This document shows, one piece after another, positions 10,112 to 21,220 of a stretch of 64,000 bases of DNA. Location: assembly GCF_020149765.1 (NCBI RefSeq), contig NZ_CP083809.1, forward strand, positions 744,001-808,000. Reading direction: 5' to 3'. Below the pieces are notes generated by a model. The model was not told the origin of the DNA and ran no database searches. It saw only the letters and a list, made by a program, of their open reading frames with translations. The position numbers and the translations under genes were made by a program. Within the stretch, counting starts at the first letter, position 1; the number at the start of each line of letters is the position of its first letter. Origin of the DNA: Pantoea agglomerans. GTDB lineage: Bacteria > Pseudomonadota > Gammaproteobacteria > Enterobacterales > Enterobacteriaceae.

Positions 10112-10864
10112 ATGAGACTGGCTCTGGTGACCGGCGGAAGCCGGGGAATTGGCCGCGCGACGGCGCTAAAGCTGGCGCAGCAGGGCTACCGCGTGGCGGT
10201 CAACTATCTGAAGCGCGCGGAAGAGGCGCAGCAGGTGGTAGCGCAGATCCGCGAGCAGGGCGGCGACGCCTTTGCCGTACAGGCGGATATCGCAGAGGAG
10301 GCGCAGGTAATGGCGCTGTTTCAGCGGCTGGACGCGGAGGCGATACCGCTCGGCGTGCTGGTCAACAACGCGGGCATCCTCTTTACGCAGTGTCGGGTTG
10401 AGGATCTCAGCGCCGAACGGCTGCAGCGCGTCTTTGCCACCAACGTGACCGGCGCCTTTCTCTGCTGTCGCGAAGCGGTAAAGCGCATGGGCACGCAGCA
10501 CGGCGGCCTGGGCGGATCGATTATTAACGTCTCCTCCGCCGCGTCGCGTCTTGGCGCGCCGGGAGAATATGTCGACTATGCGGCGTCGAAAGGGGCGATG
10601 GATTCGCTGACAAAAGGGTTATCGCTGGAGGTGGCGGCGCAGGGCATCCGCGTCAACAGCGTCAGGCCCGGCTTTATCTATACCGAGATGCACGCCGACG
10701 GCGGCGAGCCGGGACGCGTCGATCGCGTGGCGGCCACGGCAGGCATTATCCCGATGGGGCGCGGCGGAGAGGCGGAAGAGGTTGCCGAAGCGATTGTCTG
10801 GCTGGCGAGCGAGGCGGCTTCCTATATTACCGGCACCTTTATCGACGTCGCCGGCGGCCGCTGA
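10112..10864 (+). CDS. ygfF: SDR family oxidoreductase YgfF
   Basis: This is a 250-aa classical short-chain dehydrogenase/reductase. The N-terminal TGGSRGIGRATA is the TGxxxGxG cofactor motif, NNAG (around 88-91) is the structural motif, and YAASKGA supplies the catalytic Tyr and Lys of the YxxxK pair. The Asn/Ser partners lie in NVSSAAS. An Arg near the cofactor pocket hints at NADP use, but this is not certain. E. coli places ygfF in the same spot between gcvP and bglA, which supports the symbol. The substrate is unknown. An ATGGAGAAAAT ribosome site precedes the ATG. Confidence 0.88.
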   Translation: MRLALVTGGSRGIGRATALKLAQQGYRVAVNYLKRAEEAQQVVAQIREQGGDAFAVQADIAEEAQVMALFQRLDAEAIPLGVLVNNAGILFTQCRVEDLSAERLQRVFATNVTGAFLCCREAVKRMGTQHGGLGGSIINVSSAASRLGAPGEYVDYAASKGAMDSLTKGLSLEVAAQGIRVNSVRPGFIYTEMHADGGEPGRVDRVAATAGIIPMGRGGEAEEVAEAIVWLASEAASYITGTFIDVAGGR

Positions 10865-10865
10865 C

Positions 10866-10898
10866 CGCCAGGCCGCGCCCGTCCGGCGCAGCCTGGCG
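10866..10898. other. Hairpin between convergent ygfF and bglA
   Basis: An 8-bp perfect inverted repeat (CGCCAGGC/GCCTGGCG) with a 17-nt loop occupies the short gap between the two convergent stop codons. There is no T-run on either side, so it is only a possible transcription end signal. Confidence 0.4.
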
Positions 10899-10902
10899 AG
10901 AA

Positions 10903-12351
<1,449 letters not shown>

Positions 12352-12374
12352 TCAGCGAAATAAATCTTGCCGCG

Positions 12375-12402
12375 AGTGTAGCAAAGCAAAAAAGGAAGTC
12401 AC
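12375..12402 (-). promoter_or_regulatory. Candidate bglA promoter
   Basis: On the minus strand a GTGACT (-35-like) and TACACT (-10-like) are separated by 16 bp, 33 bp upstream of the bglA start. Further upstream, 12425-12436 holds GTAA-N4-TTAC, a short dyad that could bind the neighbouring regulator. Both are predictions by eye. Confidence 0.4.
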
Positions 12403-12455
12403 GCTATAACACCGGCGCGCTGAGGTAATATGTTACGCCGGTAAAACAGCCTGTT

Positions 12456-13175
12456 TTATTTATTCAGCAGGCGGCCAATAGCTTCGAGAATATACATGAC
12501 CGGCACCTGCGTGGTGATATCGCAGTTGTCGCTCAGGCGAATTACCGGCACATGGTAAGCCAGGGTGAAATCGCTCATTTTCGCCAGCGAGCTGCTCTCG
12601 GAGTGGGTGATTGCCAGGGTCTGACAGTGCCGCAGGCTGAACTGGCTGGCAAGGCGCAATATTTCCGGCGTCTCGCCGGAGACGGAAAGCAGTATCGCCA
12701 GCGTATTTTCATCCAGATTTCCGCTTACCGGATAATAGGGATCGTCGATATAGTGGCTAAATTTTCCGACGTTAGAGAAAAAGCGCGCGCCATATTTCGC
12801 CAGGCTGCCCGACGTGCCTGCGCCAATAAAGAAAATCTGTTCGGCGCGATTAATCATCTCCGCCGCACGGGAAATAAGCTCGCTGAATTCGTCGTTATTA
12901 ATGCTTTTGAAAAAGCTCAGCATTTCGCTGACGCCGACGTTGGCCTGCGCGGGCTGCGCCTGCTGCTGCGCCAGCCGGAAACGAATGCGAAATTCCGACC
13001 AGCCGTCGCACTGCATCTTGCGGCAGAAACGCAGCACGGTGGTGGTGGAAACGCCCGCCCGTTCCGCCAGCTCGCGGATGGTCATATAGCTGACGCTTTC
13101 CGGGTGCTTGATAATGTAGTGATAAACCTGCATCTCAAGGTCATTCAGGCTGGCAAGGTCGTGATGAGAGAACAT
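12456..13175 (-). CDS. MurR/RpiR family transcriptional regulator
   Basis: This 239-aa protein has the RpiR layout: an N-terminal winged helix-turn-helix (about 1-77, with [20 protein letters not shown] as the recognition region) and a C-terminal SIS sugar-isomerase-like domain (about 105-235, with [20 protein letters not shown] as the phosphosugar loop). RpiR-type proteins respond to sugar phosphates. Its position 113 bp upstream of bglA on the same strand suggests that it senses a phosphorylated beta-glucoside or its product and controls bglA; that link is inferred. E. coli K-12 has no equivalent gene at this locus as far as I recall. Confidence 0.88.
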   Translation of the reverse strand: MFSHHDLASLNDLEMQVYHYIIKHPESVSYMTIRELAERAGVSTTTVLRFCRKMQCDGWSEFRIRFRLAQQQAQPAQANVGVSEMLSFFKSINNDEFSELISRAAEMINRAEQIFFIGAGTSGSLAKYGARFFSNVGKFSHYIDDPYYPVSGNLDENTLAILLSVSGETPEILRLASQFSLRHCQTLAITHSESSSLAKMSDFTLAYHVPVIRLSDNCDITTQVPVMYILEAIGRLLNK

Positions 13176-13345
13176 CTGCGGGCGCGCTCATAGAAAATGG
13201 ATCTGCGCGCAGTGTATCAGATTTGCGCTGCGCGGACGGTAACACCCACTCACAGATTAATTTTAGCGTACAAGTGTACTCTCAAAATTTTCCGAGTATG
13301 CTGGTGGTCAGAAAATCCACACATCACGTTCAGGAACGCGCCATA

Positions 13346-13996
13346 ATGAATAATCGCTTAGCCGTCCAGGGCTACTCGCTTGCTGAAGAGATCGCCAACA
13401 GCATTAGCCACGGTCTCGGCTGCCTGTTCGGTATAGTCGGTCTGGTGCTGCTGCTGGTACAGGCGACTGAAGCCGGTGCCAACGCCATTGCCATCACCAG
13501 CTACAGCCTCTATGGCGGCAGCATGATCCTGCTGTTTCTCGCCTCGACGCTCTATCACGCCATTCCTCAGCAGCGCGCCAAACGCTGGCTGAAAAAGCTC
13601 GATCACTGCGCCATCTATCTGCTGATCGCCGGCACCTACACCCCTTTTCTGCTGGTGGGGCTAAAGTCGCCGCTGGCGCATGGGCTGATGGTGGTCATCT
13701 GGGGGATGGCGCTGGCGGGCATTATCTTTAAGCTCACCATCGCGCACCGCTTCAAGGCGCTGTCGCTGGTGACCTATCTTTGTATGGGCTGGCTGTCGCT
13801 GGTGGTGATCTACCAGCTGGCGCTGACGCTCTTGCCGGGCGGCATCTGGCTGCTGGCGCTGGGCGGTATTATCTATTCGCTCGGTGTTATTTTCTATGTG
13901 GCGCGGCGCATACCTTATAACCACGCTATCTGGCACGCCTTTGTGCTGGGCGGCAGCGCCTGCCACTTCTGTGCTATCTACTTTTACGTGATGTAA
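13346..13996 (+). CDS. trhA: Hemolysin III family membrane protein TrhA (YqfA)
   Basis: This 216-aa seven-helix membrane protein of the hemolysin III/PAQR-like family matches E. coli YqfA/TrhA (219 aa). In E. coli TrhA has been tied to membrane lipid homeostasis. Conserved family positions are visible: SISHG near residue 20, the ASTLYHAIP loop, the [16 protein letters not shown] segment, and the C-terminal [17 protein letters not shown]; His and Asp in these form the presumed metal site. The ATG at 13346 follows CAGGAACGCG and gives the family N-terminus. The longer frame from 13223 would add 41 unrelated residues. Confidence 0.92.
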   Translation: MNNRLAVQGYSLAEEIANSISHGLGCLFGIVGLVLLLVQATEAGANAIAITSYSLYGGSMILLFLASTLYHAIPQQRAKRWLKKLDHCAIYLLIAGTYTPFLLVGLKSPLAHGLMVVIWGMALAGIIFKLTIAHRFKALSLVTYLCMGWLSLVVIYQLALTLLPGGIWLLALGGIIYSLGVIFYVARRIPYNHAIWHAFVLGGSACHFCAIYFYVM

Positions 13997-13999
13997 CTC

Positions 14000-14023
14000 G
14001 CCGCGGCGGAAGAGGGCCGCGGC
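14000..14023. other. Hairpin between convergent trhA and ygfZ
   Basis: GCCGCGG and CCGCGGC form a 7-bp stem with a 10-nt loop in the 33-bp gap between the convergent genes. No T-run follows. It may mark transcript ends on both strands. Confidence 0.4.
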
Positions 14024-14029
14024 CAGACG

Positions 14030-15013
14030 CTACTCCTCCAGCGAATAGGGCAGCGGCTGAATCAGCAGCCGTCCGCCTTCGTCGCCCTCTACGCGCAGCA
14101 CGCTCTCTGGTTCCAGATCGTTATTCATTACCACCTGTACCCACACCTCGCCATCGTCAAGCTGAACGGCGGCCAGTACCGTACCGGTTCGACGCCAGCG
14201 CTCGCCCATCTGCAGCTCCAGCGAATCGTTCGCCGCAGGCACCCGGCTCGCCTGCCCGGCCAGCCAGTACAGCGCACGCTTGTTGGCGCCGCGGAATTTA
14301 GCGCGCGCCACCATCTCCTGGCCGGTATAGCAGCCTTTTTTAAAGCTGATGGCGTCGAGCGCCTGCAGGTTAGCGGCCTGCGGGATCAGCTGCGCCGCGG
14401 TCGCCGGCTCGATCACCGGGATGCCCGCTTCAATATCGAGCGCCAGCCACTGCGCGCTGTCGTTGAGCTGCGCGTCGCCGGCCAGCTTCTGCTGCAGCGC
14501 CTGAGCCTGCTCGCGCGTGGTCACGATCAGAAAGCGCTCCGCGGGCGTAGGGAACCACAGCAGCGTGCTCTCCGCCTGCTGCACCACCGGATGGTCGCTG
14601 TCCGGCAGGGCGTCAAACAGGCTGGTAAGCGCTGCGCGCGCCTGAAAGCCGGCGACGCCAAGCAGCACCGCGTCATCATCCGGCGCCAGCGTTACTTTCG
14701 AAAACACCGCATATTTTTTCAGTTCCGCCAGCTGCGTGTCGCGCAGTTCGCGGCGCACCAGATAGGCGTAACCTTCGCCGCGATGGAACAGGCGCAGATT
14801 GCTCCACATTTTGCCCTTAGCGTCGCAGTGCGCCGCCGGGCGATGCTGATCCGCGCCCAGCGCGGCGACGTCCAGGGTAAGCTGGCCTTGCAGATAAGAG
14901 GTGCTGTCGGCGCCCTGCACCGATACCAGCGCCCAGCCGTCCAGCGACATCAGGGTTAACGGCAGGCGAGAGGCGGCCACGGGCTGGCGCGGCGGTAAGC
15001 TGAAAATAGGCAT
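14030..15013 (-). CDS. ygfZ: tRNA-modifying/Fe-S assembly protein YgfZ
   Basis: YgfZ is a folate-binding relative of GcvT needed for the activity of certain iron-sulfur enzymes, including MiaB-dependent tRNA modification. The 327-aa product carries the family signature [12 protein letters not shown] with the functional Cys at position 228, the same number as in E. coli. Length and ends match the family. It is divergent from sdhE-cptA, which is also the E. coli arrangement. Confidence 0.96.
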   Translation of the reverse strand: MPIFSLPPRQPVAASRLPLTLMSLDGWALVSVQGADSTSYLQGQLTLDVAALGADQHRPAAHCDAKGKMWSNLRLFHRGEGYAYLVRRELRDTQLAELKKYAVFSKVTLAPDDDAVLLGVAGFQARAALTSLFDALPDSDHPVVQQAESTLLWFPTPAERFLIVTTREQAQALQQKLAGDAQLNDSAQWLALDIEAGIPVIEPATAAQLIPQAANLQALDAISFKKGCYTGQEMVARAKFRGANKRALYWLAGQASRVPAANDSLELQMGERWRRTGTVLAAVQLDDGEVWVQVVMNNDLEPESVLRVEGDEGGRLLIQPLPYSLEE

Positions 15014-15229
15014 TGGCTGTCCTGATTAAAAGGTGAGTCCTGAACACAATGTTAAAAGAGCGCACTGGCTTTGCAACCGGTTTACCGAATCAGGCGCACA
15101 AATCGCGAGTCGGTTTGCTCACGACGGGCGGTGGCGTGCGGCGTATCGCACAGCACCGCAACGCGCCTCGGCAGGCGTGATAAAACCAGGTTACACTAGC
15201 CGCACTCTCTGAACCGCGGAAAAACACAT
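15014..15229. promoter_or_regulatory. Divergent ygfZ/sdhE intergenic region
   Basis: This 216-bp spacer must supply promoters for ygfZ (minus) and sdhE-cptA (plus). A GGTTACACTAGCCGC stretch at about 15189-15203 includes TACACT, a plausible -10 for sdhE. No gene is seen. Confidence 0.35.
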
Positions 15230-15496
15230 ATGGATATTCATGACAAATCGCGCATTCACTGGGCCTGCCGTCGCGGCATGCTGGAGCTGGATGTCGCCAT
15301 CATGCCCTTCTTTAAATATGAATATGACAGCCTCAACGACACCGACAAACAGGCGTTTGTCGCGCTGCTCAAGGCGGACGACCCCGATCTCTTTAACTGG
15401 ATGATGAATCACGGTGAACCGGCCGATCCGGAGCTGAAGCGCATTGTGCAGCTGATCCAGCAGCGCAACCGTGAACGCGGCCCCGTGGCAATGTAA
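15230..15496 (+). CDS. sdhE: FAD assembly factor SdhE
   Basis: SdhE is a small cytoplasmic chaperone that promotes covalent attachment of FAD to succinate dehydrogenase SdhA and fumarate reductase FrdA. The 88-aa product has the E. coli size and the RGMLELD segment (RGxxE motif) near residues 15-21 that contacts the flavoprotein. Its 3' end overlaps the following cptA gene by 26 nt in a different frame, so the two are translationally coupled. Confidence 0.95.
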   Translation: MDIHDKSRIHWACRRGMLELDVAIMPFFKYEYDSLNDTDKQAFVALLKADDPDLFNWMMNHGEPADPELKRIVQLIQQRNRERGPVAM

Positions 15497-15884
15497 GCTG
15501 CGGCCGTCGCGGCTGGCGCGCCTGCTGCACGGCGTGCTGGCGTCAGGTGCGCTGCTGATTGTGGCAGCTGCGCCGCTGCCCGCCTTTTTCTGGCTGATAA
15601 AACTCCCGCTTTTGCTGCTGATGCTGCGCGAGTGTCGGCAGCAGCAGTGCCGTCTGGCGCAGCGGCGCGGAATGCTACAGCATAAAAGTGATGACAGCTG
15701 GCGCTGGCAGGGCGGGCGCTGGCGCATCGCCGGGCCGATTCGCTGGCTACCGGGCGCGGCGCTGCTGGTGTTGCGTAGTGAGAAGGGGCGGACGCTCAGA
15801 CTGTGGCTGCTGCAGGATATGATGCCGGACGCCCGGTGGCGAGCGCTCCGCGCCCGCTTACTCGGCCGCGCGGCTAACGGGTAA
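15471..15884 (+). CDS. cptA: CptA/YgfX family membrane protein
   Basis: This 137-aa protein has two hydrophobic segments near the N-terminus (about 18-50) and a basic cytoplasmic C-terminal part rich in Trp and Arg, as in YgfX. E. coli CptA/YgfX was described as a toxin affecting MreB and FtsZ, with SdhE as partner; in Serratia the pair affects flavinylation and pigment. No ATG is available upstream, so a GTG inside sdhE is taken as the start, aligning the WQ-x-x-LR segment with the family N-terminus. The stop codon lies inside the first unit of a 35-bp tandem repeat array. Confidence 0.85.
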   Translation: MNAAPWQCKLRPSRLARLLHGVLASGALLIVAAAPLPAFFWLIKLPLLLLMLRECRQQQCRLAQRRGMLQHKSDDSWRWQGGRWRIAGPIRWLPGAALLVLRSEKGRTLRLWLLQDMMPDARWRALRARLLGRAANG

Positions 15885-16012
15885 GCTGGCCGCTACGGCA
15901 GTGCGGCTAAAACCGGTAAGCTGGCCGCTATGGCAGCGCGGCTAAAACCGGTAAGCTGGCCGCTACATCAGCGCGGCTAAAACTCGTAAGCCGGTGGCTA
16001 CAGCAGCGCGGC
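15868..16012. repeat. 35-bp tandem repeat array spanning the 3' ends of cptA and fldB
   Basis: Three complete 35-bp units start with GTAAGCTGGCCGCTA at 15881, 15916 and 15951; a diverged fourth begins at 15986 and a partial unit precedes at 15868-15880. Units 1 to 3 differ at only a few positions. The first unit contains the cptA stop, and the fourth contains the fldB stop and last codons on the other strand. Each unit holds a GCCGC...GCGGC dyad. The 35-bp period is not a multiple of three, so units inside coding sequence would shift the frame. Confidence 0.9.
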
Positions 16013-16516
16013 GGTCTCGGTCAGGATCTGCTCGCACCACTGTTCGATGCGCTCATCGGTGACGTCAAACTGATTCACATCGTCCAGCGCCAGGCCGACG
16101 AACTGCGTGCCGTCGGCGCTAAGCGGCCTCGGGCTGGTAAATTCATAACCGTCTACCGGCCAGTAACCGACGAATTTTACCCCCATCGGCTGCAGCAGCT
16201 CATGCAGCATGCCGAGCGCGTCGAGAAACCATTCGCCATAGCCAAGCTGATCGCCCATGCCGTAGAGCGCGACGATTTTACCGCGCAGATTAAGCGTCGG
16301 CAGCTGCGGCCAGATCGCTTCCCAGTCCTCCTGCAGCTCGCCGAAATCCCAGGTCGGAATGCCTAAAATCAGCAGGTCGTACTGCTCCATCAGCAGCGGA
16401 TCGTCATCTTTCACGTTGTGCAGCGCGACCAGTTCAGCACCAATAAAGTCGCGGATTTTCTCTGCGGCCATTTCGGTATAGCAGGTACTTGAGCCGTAAA
16501 AAAGACCAATTTTCAT
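15998..16516 (-). CDS. fldB: Flavodoxin 2 (FldB)
   Basis: This 172-aa long-chain flavodoxin is an FMN electron carrier of the SoxRS-inducible type in E. coli (173 aa). The phosphate-binding loop is near the N-terminus ([16 protein letters not shown]), the first FMN aromatic loop is around [17 protein letters not shown], and the second is [15 protein letters not shown]. It is distinguished from FldA by the STCYTE loop. It is divergent from xerD, as in E. coli. The C-terminus ends in TAALL, with a TAG stop that lies in the diverged last unit of the repeat array; the E. coli tail differs here. Confidence 0.95.
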   Translation of the reverse strand: MKIGLFYGSSTCYTEMAAEKIRDFIGAELVALHNVKDDDPLLMEQYDLLILGIPTWDFGELQEDWEAIWPQLPTLNLRGKIVALYGMGDQLGYGEWFLDALGMLHELLQPMGVKFVGYWPVDGYEFTSPRPLSADGTQFVGLALDDVNQFDVTDERIEQWCEQILTETAALL

Positions 16517-16617
16517 GCAGATAATGCCCGGATTAAGACTGACTTTGGCGCAATTGTATCAGAAGCAGGGCGGAATCAGGCATAATGAGCACGATTTCAC
16601 CTCAAGGCGGGGATACC

Positions 16618-17511
16618 GTGCAAGACAGTGACCTGACAGAACAGTTTCTGGATGCGCTCTGGATTGAACGCAATCTGGCGCAAAATACCTTGTCCTCATA
16701 CCGTCAGGACTTAAAAACGCTGACCGACTGGCTGAGCCATCACGGGCTGACGCTGCTGACGCTGCAAACGGCAGATTTGCAGCAGTTTCTCGCCGAACGG
16801 CTGGAAGGCGGCTATAAAGCCAGCAGTTCGGCGCGGCTGCTCAGCGCCATGCGCCGCATCTTTCAGTATCTCTACCGCGAAAAGCTGCGCAGCGACGATC
16901 CCAGCACGCTGCTTTCCGCGCCGAAGCTGCCCCAGCGGCTGCCGAAAGACCTCAGTGAGGCGCAGGTGGAACGGCTGCTGCAGGCGCCCAGCACCGAGAT
17001 TCCGCTGGAGCTGCGCGACAAGGCGATGCTGGAGCTGCTCTACGCCACCGGGCTGCGCGTCTCTGAACTGGTCGGGCTGACCATGAGCGACGTCAGCCTG
17101 CGTCAGGGGGTGGTGCGCGTTATCGGTAAAGGCAACAAAGAGCGGCTGGTACCGCTGGGCGAAGAGGCCGTTTACTGGCTGGAGCACTACCTTGAACATG
17201 GCCGCCCCTGGCTGCTTAACGGCCAGACGCTGGACGTGCTGTTTCCCAGCAGCCGGGCGCAGCAGATGACGCGCCAGACTTTCTGGCACCGCATCAAGCA
17301 CTACGCCGTGCTGGCGGGCATTGACAGCGAAAAGCTGTCGCCGCACGTGCTGCGGCACGCCTTCGCCACCCATTTGTTGAACCACGGCGCTGACCTGCGT
17401 GTCGTACAGATGTTGCTGGGACACAGCGATCTCTCGACCACGCAAATTTATACGCACGTCGCTACCGAGCGGCTGCGTCAGTTGCATCAACAGCATCATC
17501 CGCGCGCCTGA
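16618..17511 (+). CDS. xerD: Site-specific tyrosine recombinase XerD
   Basis: XerD acts with XerC at dif to resolve chromosome dimers under FtsK control. The 297-aa product has an N-terminal SAM-like core-binding domain (about 1-100) and a C-terminal catalytic domain. Visible residues include Arg in ATGLRVSELVGL, Lys in IGKGNKERLVPL, the HVLRHAFATH box, the LLGHSDLSTTQIY block and the nucleophile Tyr278. A GTG at 16618 behind AAGGCGGGG is chosen because it yields the family length (E. coli 298); an ATG at 16585 is the alternative. dsbC follows after 21 bp. Confidence 0.95.
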   Translation: MQDSDLTEQFLDALWIERNLAQNTLSSYRQDLKTLTDWLSHHGLTLLTLQTADLQQFLAERLEGGYKASSSARLLSAMRRIFQYLYREKLRSDDPSTLLSAPKLPQRLPKDLSEAQVERLLQAPSTEIPLELRDKAMLELLYATGLRVSELVGLTMSDVSLRQGVVRVIGKGNKERLVPLGEEAVYWLEHYLEHGRPWLLNGQTLDVLFPSSRAQQMTRQTFWHRIKHYAVLAGIDSEKLSPHVLRHAFATHLLNHGADLRVVQMLLGHSDLSTTQIYTHVATERLRQLHQQHHPRA

Positions 17512-17532
17512 CGCGGACATTAAGGAAAGAAG

Positions 17533-18243
17533 ATGAAGAAATTTCTCCTGCTGGCCCTGTTGGCTGGCGCCTTCAGCAGCGTGGCACAGGCCGATGACGG
17601 CGCGATCCTGCAGTCGCTGAAAAAGCTGGGTCTGAAGCAAACGGAAATCGTACCGTCACCGCTGCCGGGATTTAAAACCGTGCTGACGGAAAGCGGCGTA
17701 ATTTACGTCACCGAAGATGGCAAGCATATGATCCAGGGGCCGCTCTACGACGTTAGCGGCGCGCAGCCGGTGAACGTCACCAATCAGCTGCTCGACAAAA
17801 AGGTCGAGGCGCTGGCGCCGCAGATGATTGTCTATAAGGCGGCAAAAGAGCAGCACGTTATTACCGTTTTCACCGACATCACCTGCGGCTACTGCCGCAA
17901 GCTGCATGAGCAGATGGCTGACTACAATGCGCTGGGCATTACGGTGCGCTATCTCGCCTTCCCGCGTGAAGGGCTGCACGGCCAGGTGGAAAACAGCATG
18001 AAGGCGATCTGGTGCGCCGCCGATCGCAACAAAGCGTTCGACGAAGCGATGAAGGGCAACGCGCCGCAGATGGGCGCGCCGGACAGCTGCAAGATCGACC
18101 TCGACCAGCACTACAAGCTGGGCATTCTCTACGGCATTCAGGGCACCCCGGCGATCCTGACCGACTCCGGCATGATGATTCCGGGCTATCAGGGGCCGCA
18201 GGAGCTGAAGCAGGTGTTGGATCAGCAGAAGCGCGGTGGCTAA
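17533..18243 (+). CDS. dsbC: Thiol:disulfide isomerase DsbC
   Basis: DsbC is the periplasmic homodimeric disulfide isomerase that is kept reduced by DsbD. The 236-aa precursor has a 20-residue signal peptide ending in AQA, an N-terminal dimerisation domain, and a thioredoxin-fold domain with the active site CGYC at 118-121 (98-101 after cleavage, as in E. coli). The second structural Cys pair (WCAADR, DSCKID) is present. It lies in the xerD-dsbC-recJ cluster with an AAGGAAAGAAG ribosome site. Confidence 0.97.
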   Translation: MKKFLLLALLAGAFSSVAQADDGAILQSLKKLGLKQTEIVPSPLPGFKTVLTESGVIYVTEDGKHMIQGPLYDVSGAQPVNVTNQLLDKKVEALAPQMIVYKAAKEQHVITVFTDITCGYCRKLHEQMADYNALGITVRYLAFPREGLHGQVENSMKAIWCAADRNKAFDEAMKGNAPQMGAPDSCKIDLDQHYKLGILYGIQGTPAILTDSGMMIPGYQGPQELKQVLDQQKRGG

Positions 18244-18249
18244 TTGGCG

Positions 18250-19983
18250 GTGATTAAATCAGTAGAACTGCGGCGGCGCGAGATCGGCGTCGAGGACCAG
18301 CTTCCGGCAGATCTGCCGCCGCTGCTTAAACGACTCTATCTGCAGCGCGGCGTGCGTAGCGCGGCTGAGCTGGAGCGCGGCGCGAAGCATCTGCTGCCTT
18401 TCACCTCGCTGAGCGGGCTGGATGCGGCGGTGGAGCTGCTGCATCAGGCGCTGCTCGACGGACGCCGCATTATGGTGGTTGGCGATTTCGACGCCGACGG
18501 CGCCACCAGCACCGCGCTGACGGTGCTGGCGCTGCGCAGCATGGGCGGCCACAACGTACAGTATCTGGTGCCTAACCGCTTTGACGACGGCTACGGCCTG
18601 AGTCCGGAAGTGGTCGAGCAGGCGCGCGCGCGCGGCGCGCAGCTGATCCTGACGGTGGATAACGGTATCTCATCCCACAGCGGCGTCGCCTGCGCCCATC
18701 AGCACGGCATTCCGGTGCTGGTCACCGATCACCATCTGCCCGGCGAAACCCTGCCTGAGGCGGAGGCGATAGTGAACCCCAACCTGCGCGACTGCGCGTT
18801 TCCGTCGCGTGCGCTGGCGGGGGTCGGCGTCGCCTTTTACCTGATGATGGCGCTGCGCGCGCACCTGCGTAAGCTGGGCTGGTTTGGCGCCACGCGCGCG
18901 GAGCCAAATCTGGCGGAGCTGCTCGATCTGGTGGCGCTCGGCACCGTCGCCGACGTAGTGCCGCTCGACGTCAACAACCGCATTCTGGTGTGGCAGGGGC
19001 TGAGCCGCATTCGCGCCGGGAAATGCCGTCCCGGTATTCGCGCGCTGCTGGAGATCGCCAACCGCGACGCGCGCCAGCTGGTGGCGAGCGATCTTGGCTT
19101 CGCCCTCGGCCCGCGCCTGAATGCGGCGGGACGGCTCGACGATATGTCAGTGGGCGTGGCGCTGCTGCTTACCGACGATATTACCCAGGCGCGCATGCTG
19201 GCTAATGAGCTTGATGCGCTCAATCAGACGCGCAAAGAGATTGAGCAGGGCATGCAGAGCGAGGCGCTGGCGCTCTGCCAGACGCTGGAGCGTCAGCAGA
19301 CCGAGCTGCCGCTGGGGCTGGCGTTTTACCATCCCGAGTGGCATCAGGGCGTGGTCGGTATTCTCGCCTCGCGGCTGAAAGAGCGCTTTTACCGCCCGGT
19401 TATCGCTTTTGCGCCGGCGGGCGACGGCACCCTAAAAGGCTCCGGACGATCGATTCCCGGCCTGCACCTGCGCGACGCGCTGGAGCGGCTCGATACGCTC
19501 TATCCCGGCATGATGCTGAAGTTCGGCGGCCACGCCATGGCGGCGGGCCTGTCGCTGGAGGAGGCGCAGTTTGAGGCGTTCCGCCAGCGCTTCGCCGACC
19601 TGCTGGGCGAGTGGCTGAGCGAAGAGTCGCTGCAGAGCGTGATCTGGTCAGACGGCGCGCTGCAGCCGGGCGAGTTCAGCTTGCAGACCGCCGAGCTGCT
19701 GCGTGAGGCGGGCCCCTGGGGACAGGCGTTTCCCGAGCCCGCCTTCGACGGCAAATTCAAGCTGCTGCAGCAGCGTCTGGTCGGCGAACGGCATCTGAAG
19801 ATGATGCTGGAGCCGCTCGGCGGCGGGCCGCTGATTGACGGCATCGCCTTTAACGTCGACACCACCCTCTGGCCCGACAACAGCGTGCGTCAGGTAGAGC
19901 TGGCCTTTAAGCTCGATATCAACGAATACCGCGGCAATCGCTCGGTGCAGCTGATTATCGATCACCTCTGGCCGCTGAGTTAA
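18250..19983 (+). CDS. recJ: Single-stranded-DNA-specific exonuclease RecJ
   Basis: RecJ is the 5'-3' single-strand exonuclease of RecF-pathway recombination and mismatch repair. The product has the DHH catalytic motifs [13 protein letters not shown] and VTDHHLPGE and the DHHA1 motif [10 protein letters not shown], followed by an OB-like C-terminal domain. No ATG fits. GTG at 18250 is preferred: it lies about 10 nt after GGTGG and gives 577 aa, the E. coli length. TTG at 18244 is the alternative. It starts 7 bp after dsbC, so it depends on the same transcript. Confidence 0.96.
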   Translation: MIKSVELRRREIGVEDQLPADLPPLLKRLYLQRGVRSAAELERGAKHLLPFTSLSGLDAAVELLHQALLDGRRIMVVGDFDADGATSTALTVLALRSMGGHNVQYLVPNRFDDGYGLSPEVVEQARARGAQLILTVDNGISSHSGVACAHQHGIPVLVTDHHLPGETLPEAEAIVNPNLRDCAFPSRALAGVGVAFYLMMALRAHLRKLGWFGATRAEPNLAELLDLVALGTVADVVPLDVNNRILVWQGLSRIRAGKCRPGIRALLEIANRDARQLVASDLGFALGPRLNAAGRLDDMSVGVALLLTDDITQARMLANELDALNQTRKEIEQGMQSEALALCQTLERQQTELPLGLAFYHPEWHQGVVGILASRLKERFYRPVIAFAPAGDGTLKGSGRSIPGLHLRDALERLDTLYPGMMLKFGGHAMAAGLSLEEAQFEAFRQRFADLLGEWLSEESLQSVIWSDGALQPGEFSLQTAELLREAGPWGQAFPEPAFDGKFKLLQQRLVGERHLKMMLEPLGGGPLIDGIAFNVDTTLWPDNSVRQVELAFKLDINEYRGNRSVQLIIDHLWPLS

Positions 19984-19994
19984 CGCGCCTTTAT

Positions 19995-20017
19995 GGCGGA
20001 TCGGCTGCCGATCCGCC
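19995..20017. other. Perfect hairpin after recJ
   Basis: A 10-bp perfect stem (GGCGGATCGG/CCGATCCGCC) with a 3-nt loop lies 12 bp after the recJ stop. No T-run follows, so it may protect the recJ mRNA 3' end or act with Rho rather than as an intrinsic terminator. Confidence 0.5.
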
Positions 20018-20112
20018 GCCGCTGGCGCGCGACTGAAACCCTACAATCTCACCGCTATTTCAGTTAGACTGCGGGGTTTCCATCCCGACATTCAGCGAAA
20101 AGACCCGAAGCC

Positions 20113-21211
20113 ATGTTTGAAATTAATCCGGTTAAAAACCGCATCCAGGACCTCACCGAGCGCAGCGCCGTTCTTAGGGGGTATCTTTGACTACGATGCT
20201 AAGAAAGAACGCCTCGAAGAAGTAAACGCCGAACTGGAGCAGCCAGACGTCTGGAACGAGCCTGAACGCGCTCAGGCGCTGGGCAAAGAGCGCTCGTCGC
20301 TGGAAGCGATAGTGAGCACGCTCGATCAGATGCAGCAGGGCCTGGAAGATGTGGAAGGGCTGCTGGAGCTGGCGGTGGAAGCGGACGACGAAGAGACCTT
20401 TAACGAAGCCGTTGCCGAACTCGACACGCTGGAGAGCAAGCTGGGTGAGCTGGAGTTCCGCCGTATGTTCTCCGGCGAATATGACAGCGCCGACTGCTAT
20501 ATCGATCTGCAGGCCGGTTCCGGCGGCACCGAAGCGCAGGACTGGGCCAGCATGCTGCTGCGCATGTATCTGCGCTGGGCCGAATCCAAAGGCTTTAAAA
20601 CCGAAATCATCGAAGAATCAGAAGGCGAAGTGGCCGGTCTGAAATCCGCCACCGTGCGCATTTCCGGCGACTACGCTTTTGGCTGGCTGCGCACCGAAAC
20701 CGGCGTGCATCGCCTGGTGCGCAAGAGTCCGTTCGACTCCGGCGGCCGCCGCCACACCTCATTCAGCTCTGCGTTTGTCTATCCGGAAGTGGATGACGAT
20801 ATCGATATCGACATCAACCCGGCGGATTTGCGCATTGACGTCTACCGCGCGTCGGGCGCGGGCGGTCAGCACGTTAACCGTACGGAATCCGCGGTGCGTA
20901 TCACCCATATTCCGACCGGCACGGTGACCCAGTGTCAGAACGACCGCTCTCAGCATAAAAACAAAGATCAGGCGATGAAGCAGATGAAGGCGAAGCTGTA
21001 CGAGCTTGAGATGCAAAAGAAAAATGCTGAGAAGCAGGCGCTGGAAGATAACAAGTCCGACATCGGCTGGGGCAGCCAGATCCGCTCCTATGTGCTGGAC
21101 GACTCTCGCATTAAAGATCTGCGCACCGGCGTTGAAACCCGCAACACGCAGGCGGTGCTGGATGGCGATCTTGACCGTTTTATTGAAGCAAGCTTAAAAG
21201 CAGGGCTATAA
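20113..21211 (+). CDS. prfB: Peptide chain release factor 2 (programmed frameshift)
   Basis: RF2 releases the peptide at UGA and UAA codons. Reading starts at ATG 20113 ([18 protein letters not shown]) and meets an in-frame TGA at 20188-20190 after 25 codons. A +1 shift then continues as [11 protein letters not shown] to the stop at 21209-21211, giving 365 aa, exactly the E. coli RF2 length. The UGA-recognising SPF tripeptide (RKSPFDSGG) and the GGQ peptidyl-hydrolysis motif ([10 protein letters not shown]) are present. An automatic start at 20117 in the downstream frame is wrong. lysS follows after 9 bp, forming the prfB-lysS operon. Confidence 0.97.
20173..20191 (+). promoter_or_regulatory. 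prfB: prfB autoregulatory +1 frameshift site
   Basis: The sequence CTTAGGGGGTATCTTTGAC carries the internal Shine-Dalgarno-like AGGGGG, three bases before the slippery CTT and the in-frame TGA followed by C. This is the classic arrangement in which low RF2 slows termination at the UGA and allows the ribosome to slip +1, so RF2 controls its own synthesis. Confidence 0.97.
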
Positions 21212-21220
21212 GGAACCGAC

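Noticed and set aside
15868..16012. CRISPR array
   Set aside because: The repeats are contiguous with no unique spacers, and no cas genes are nearby.
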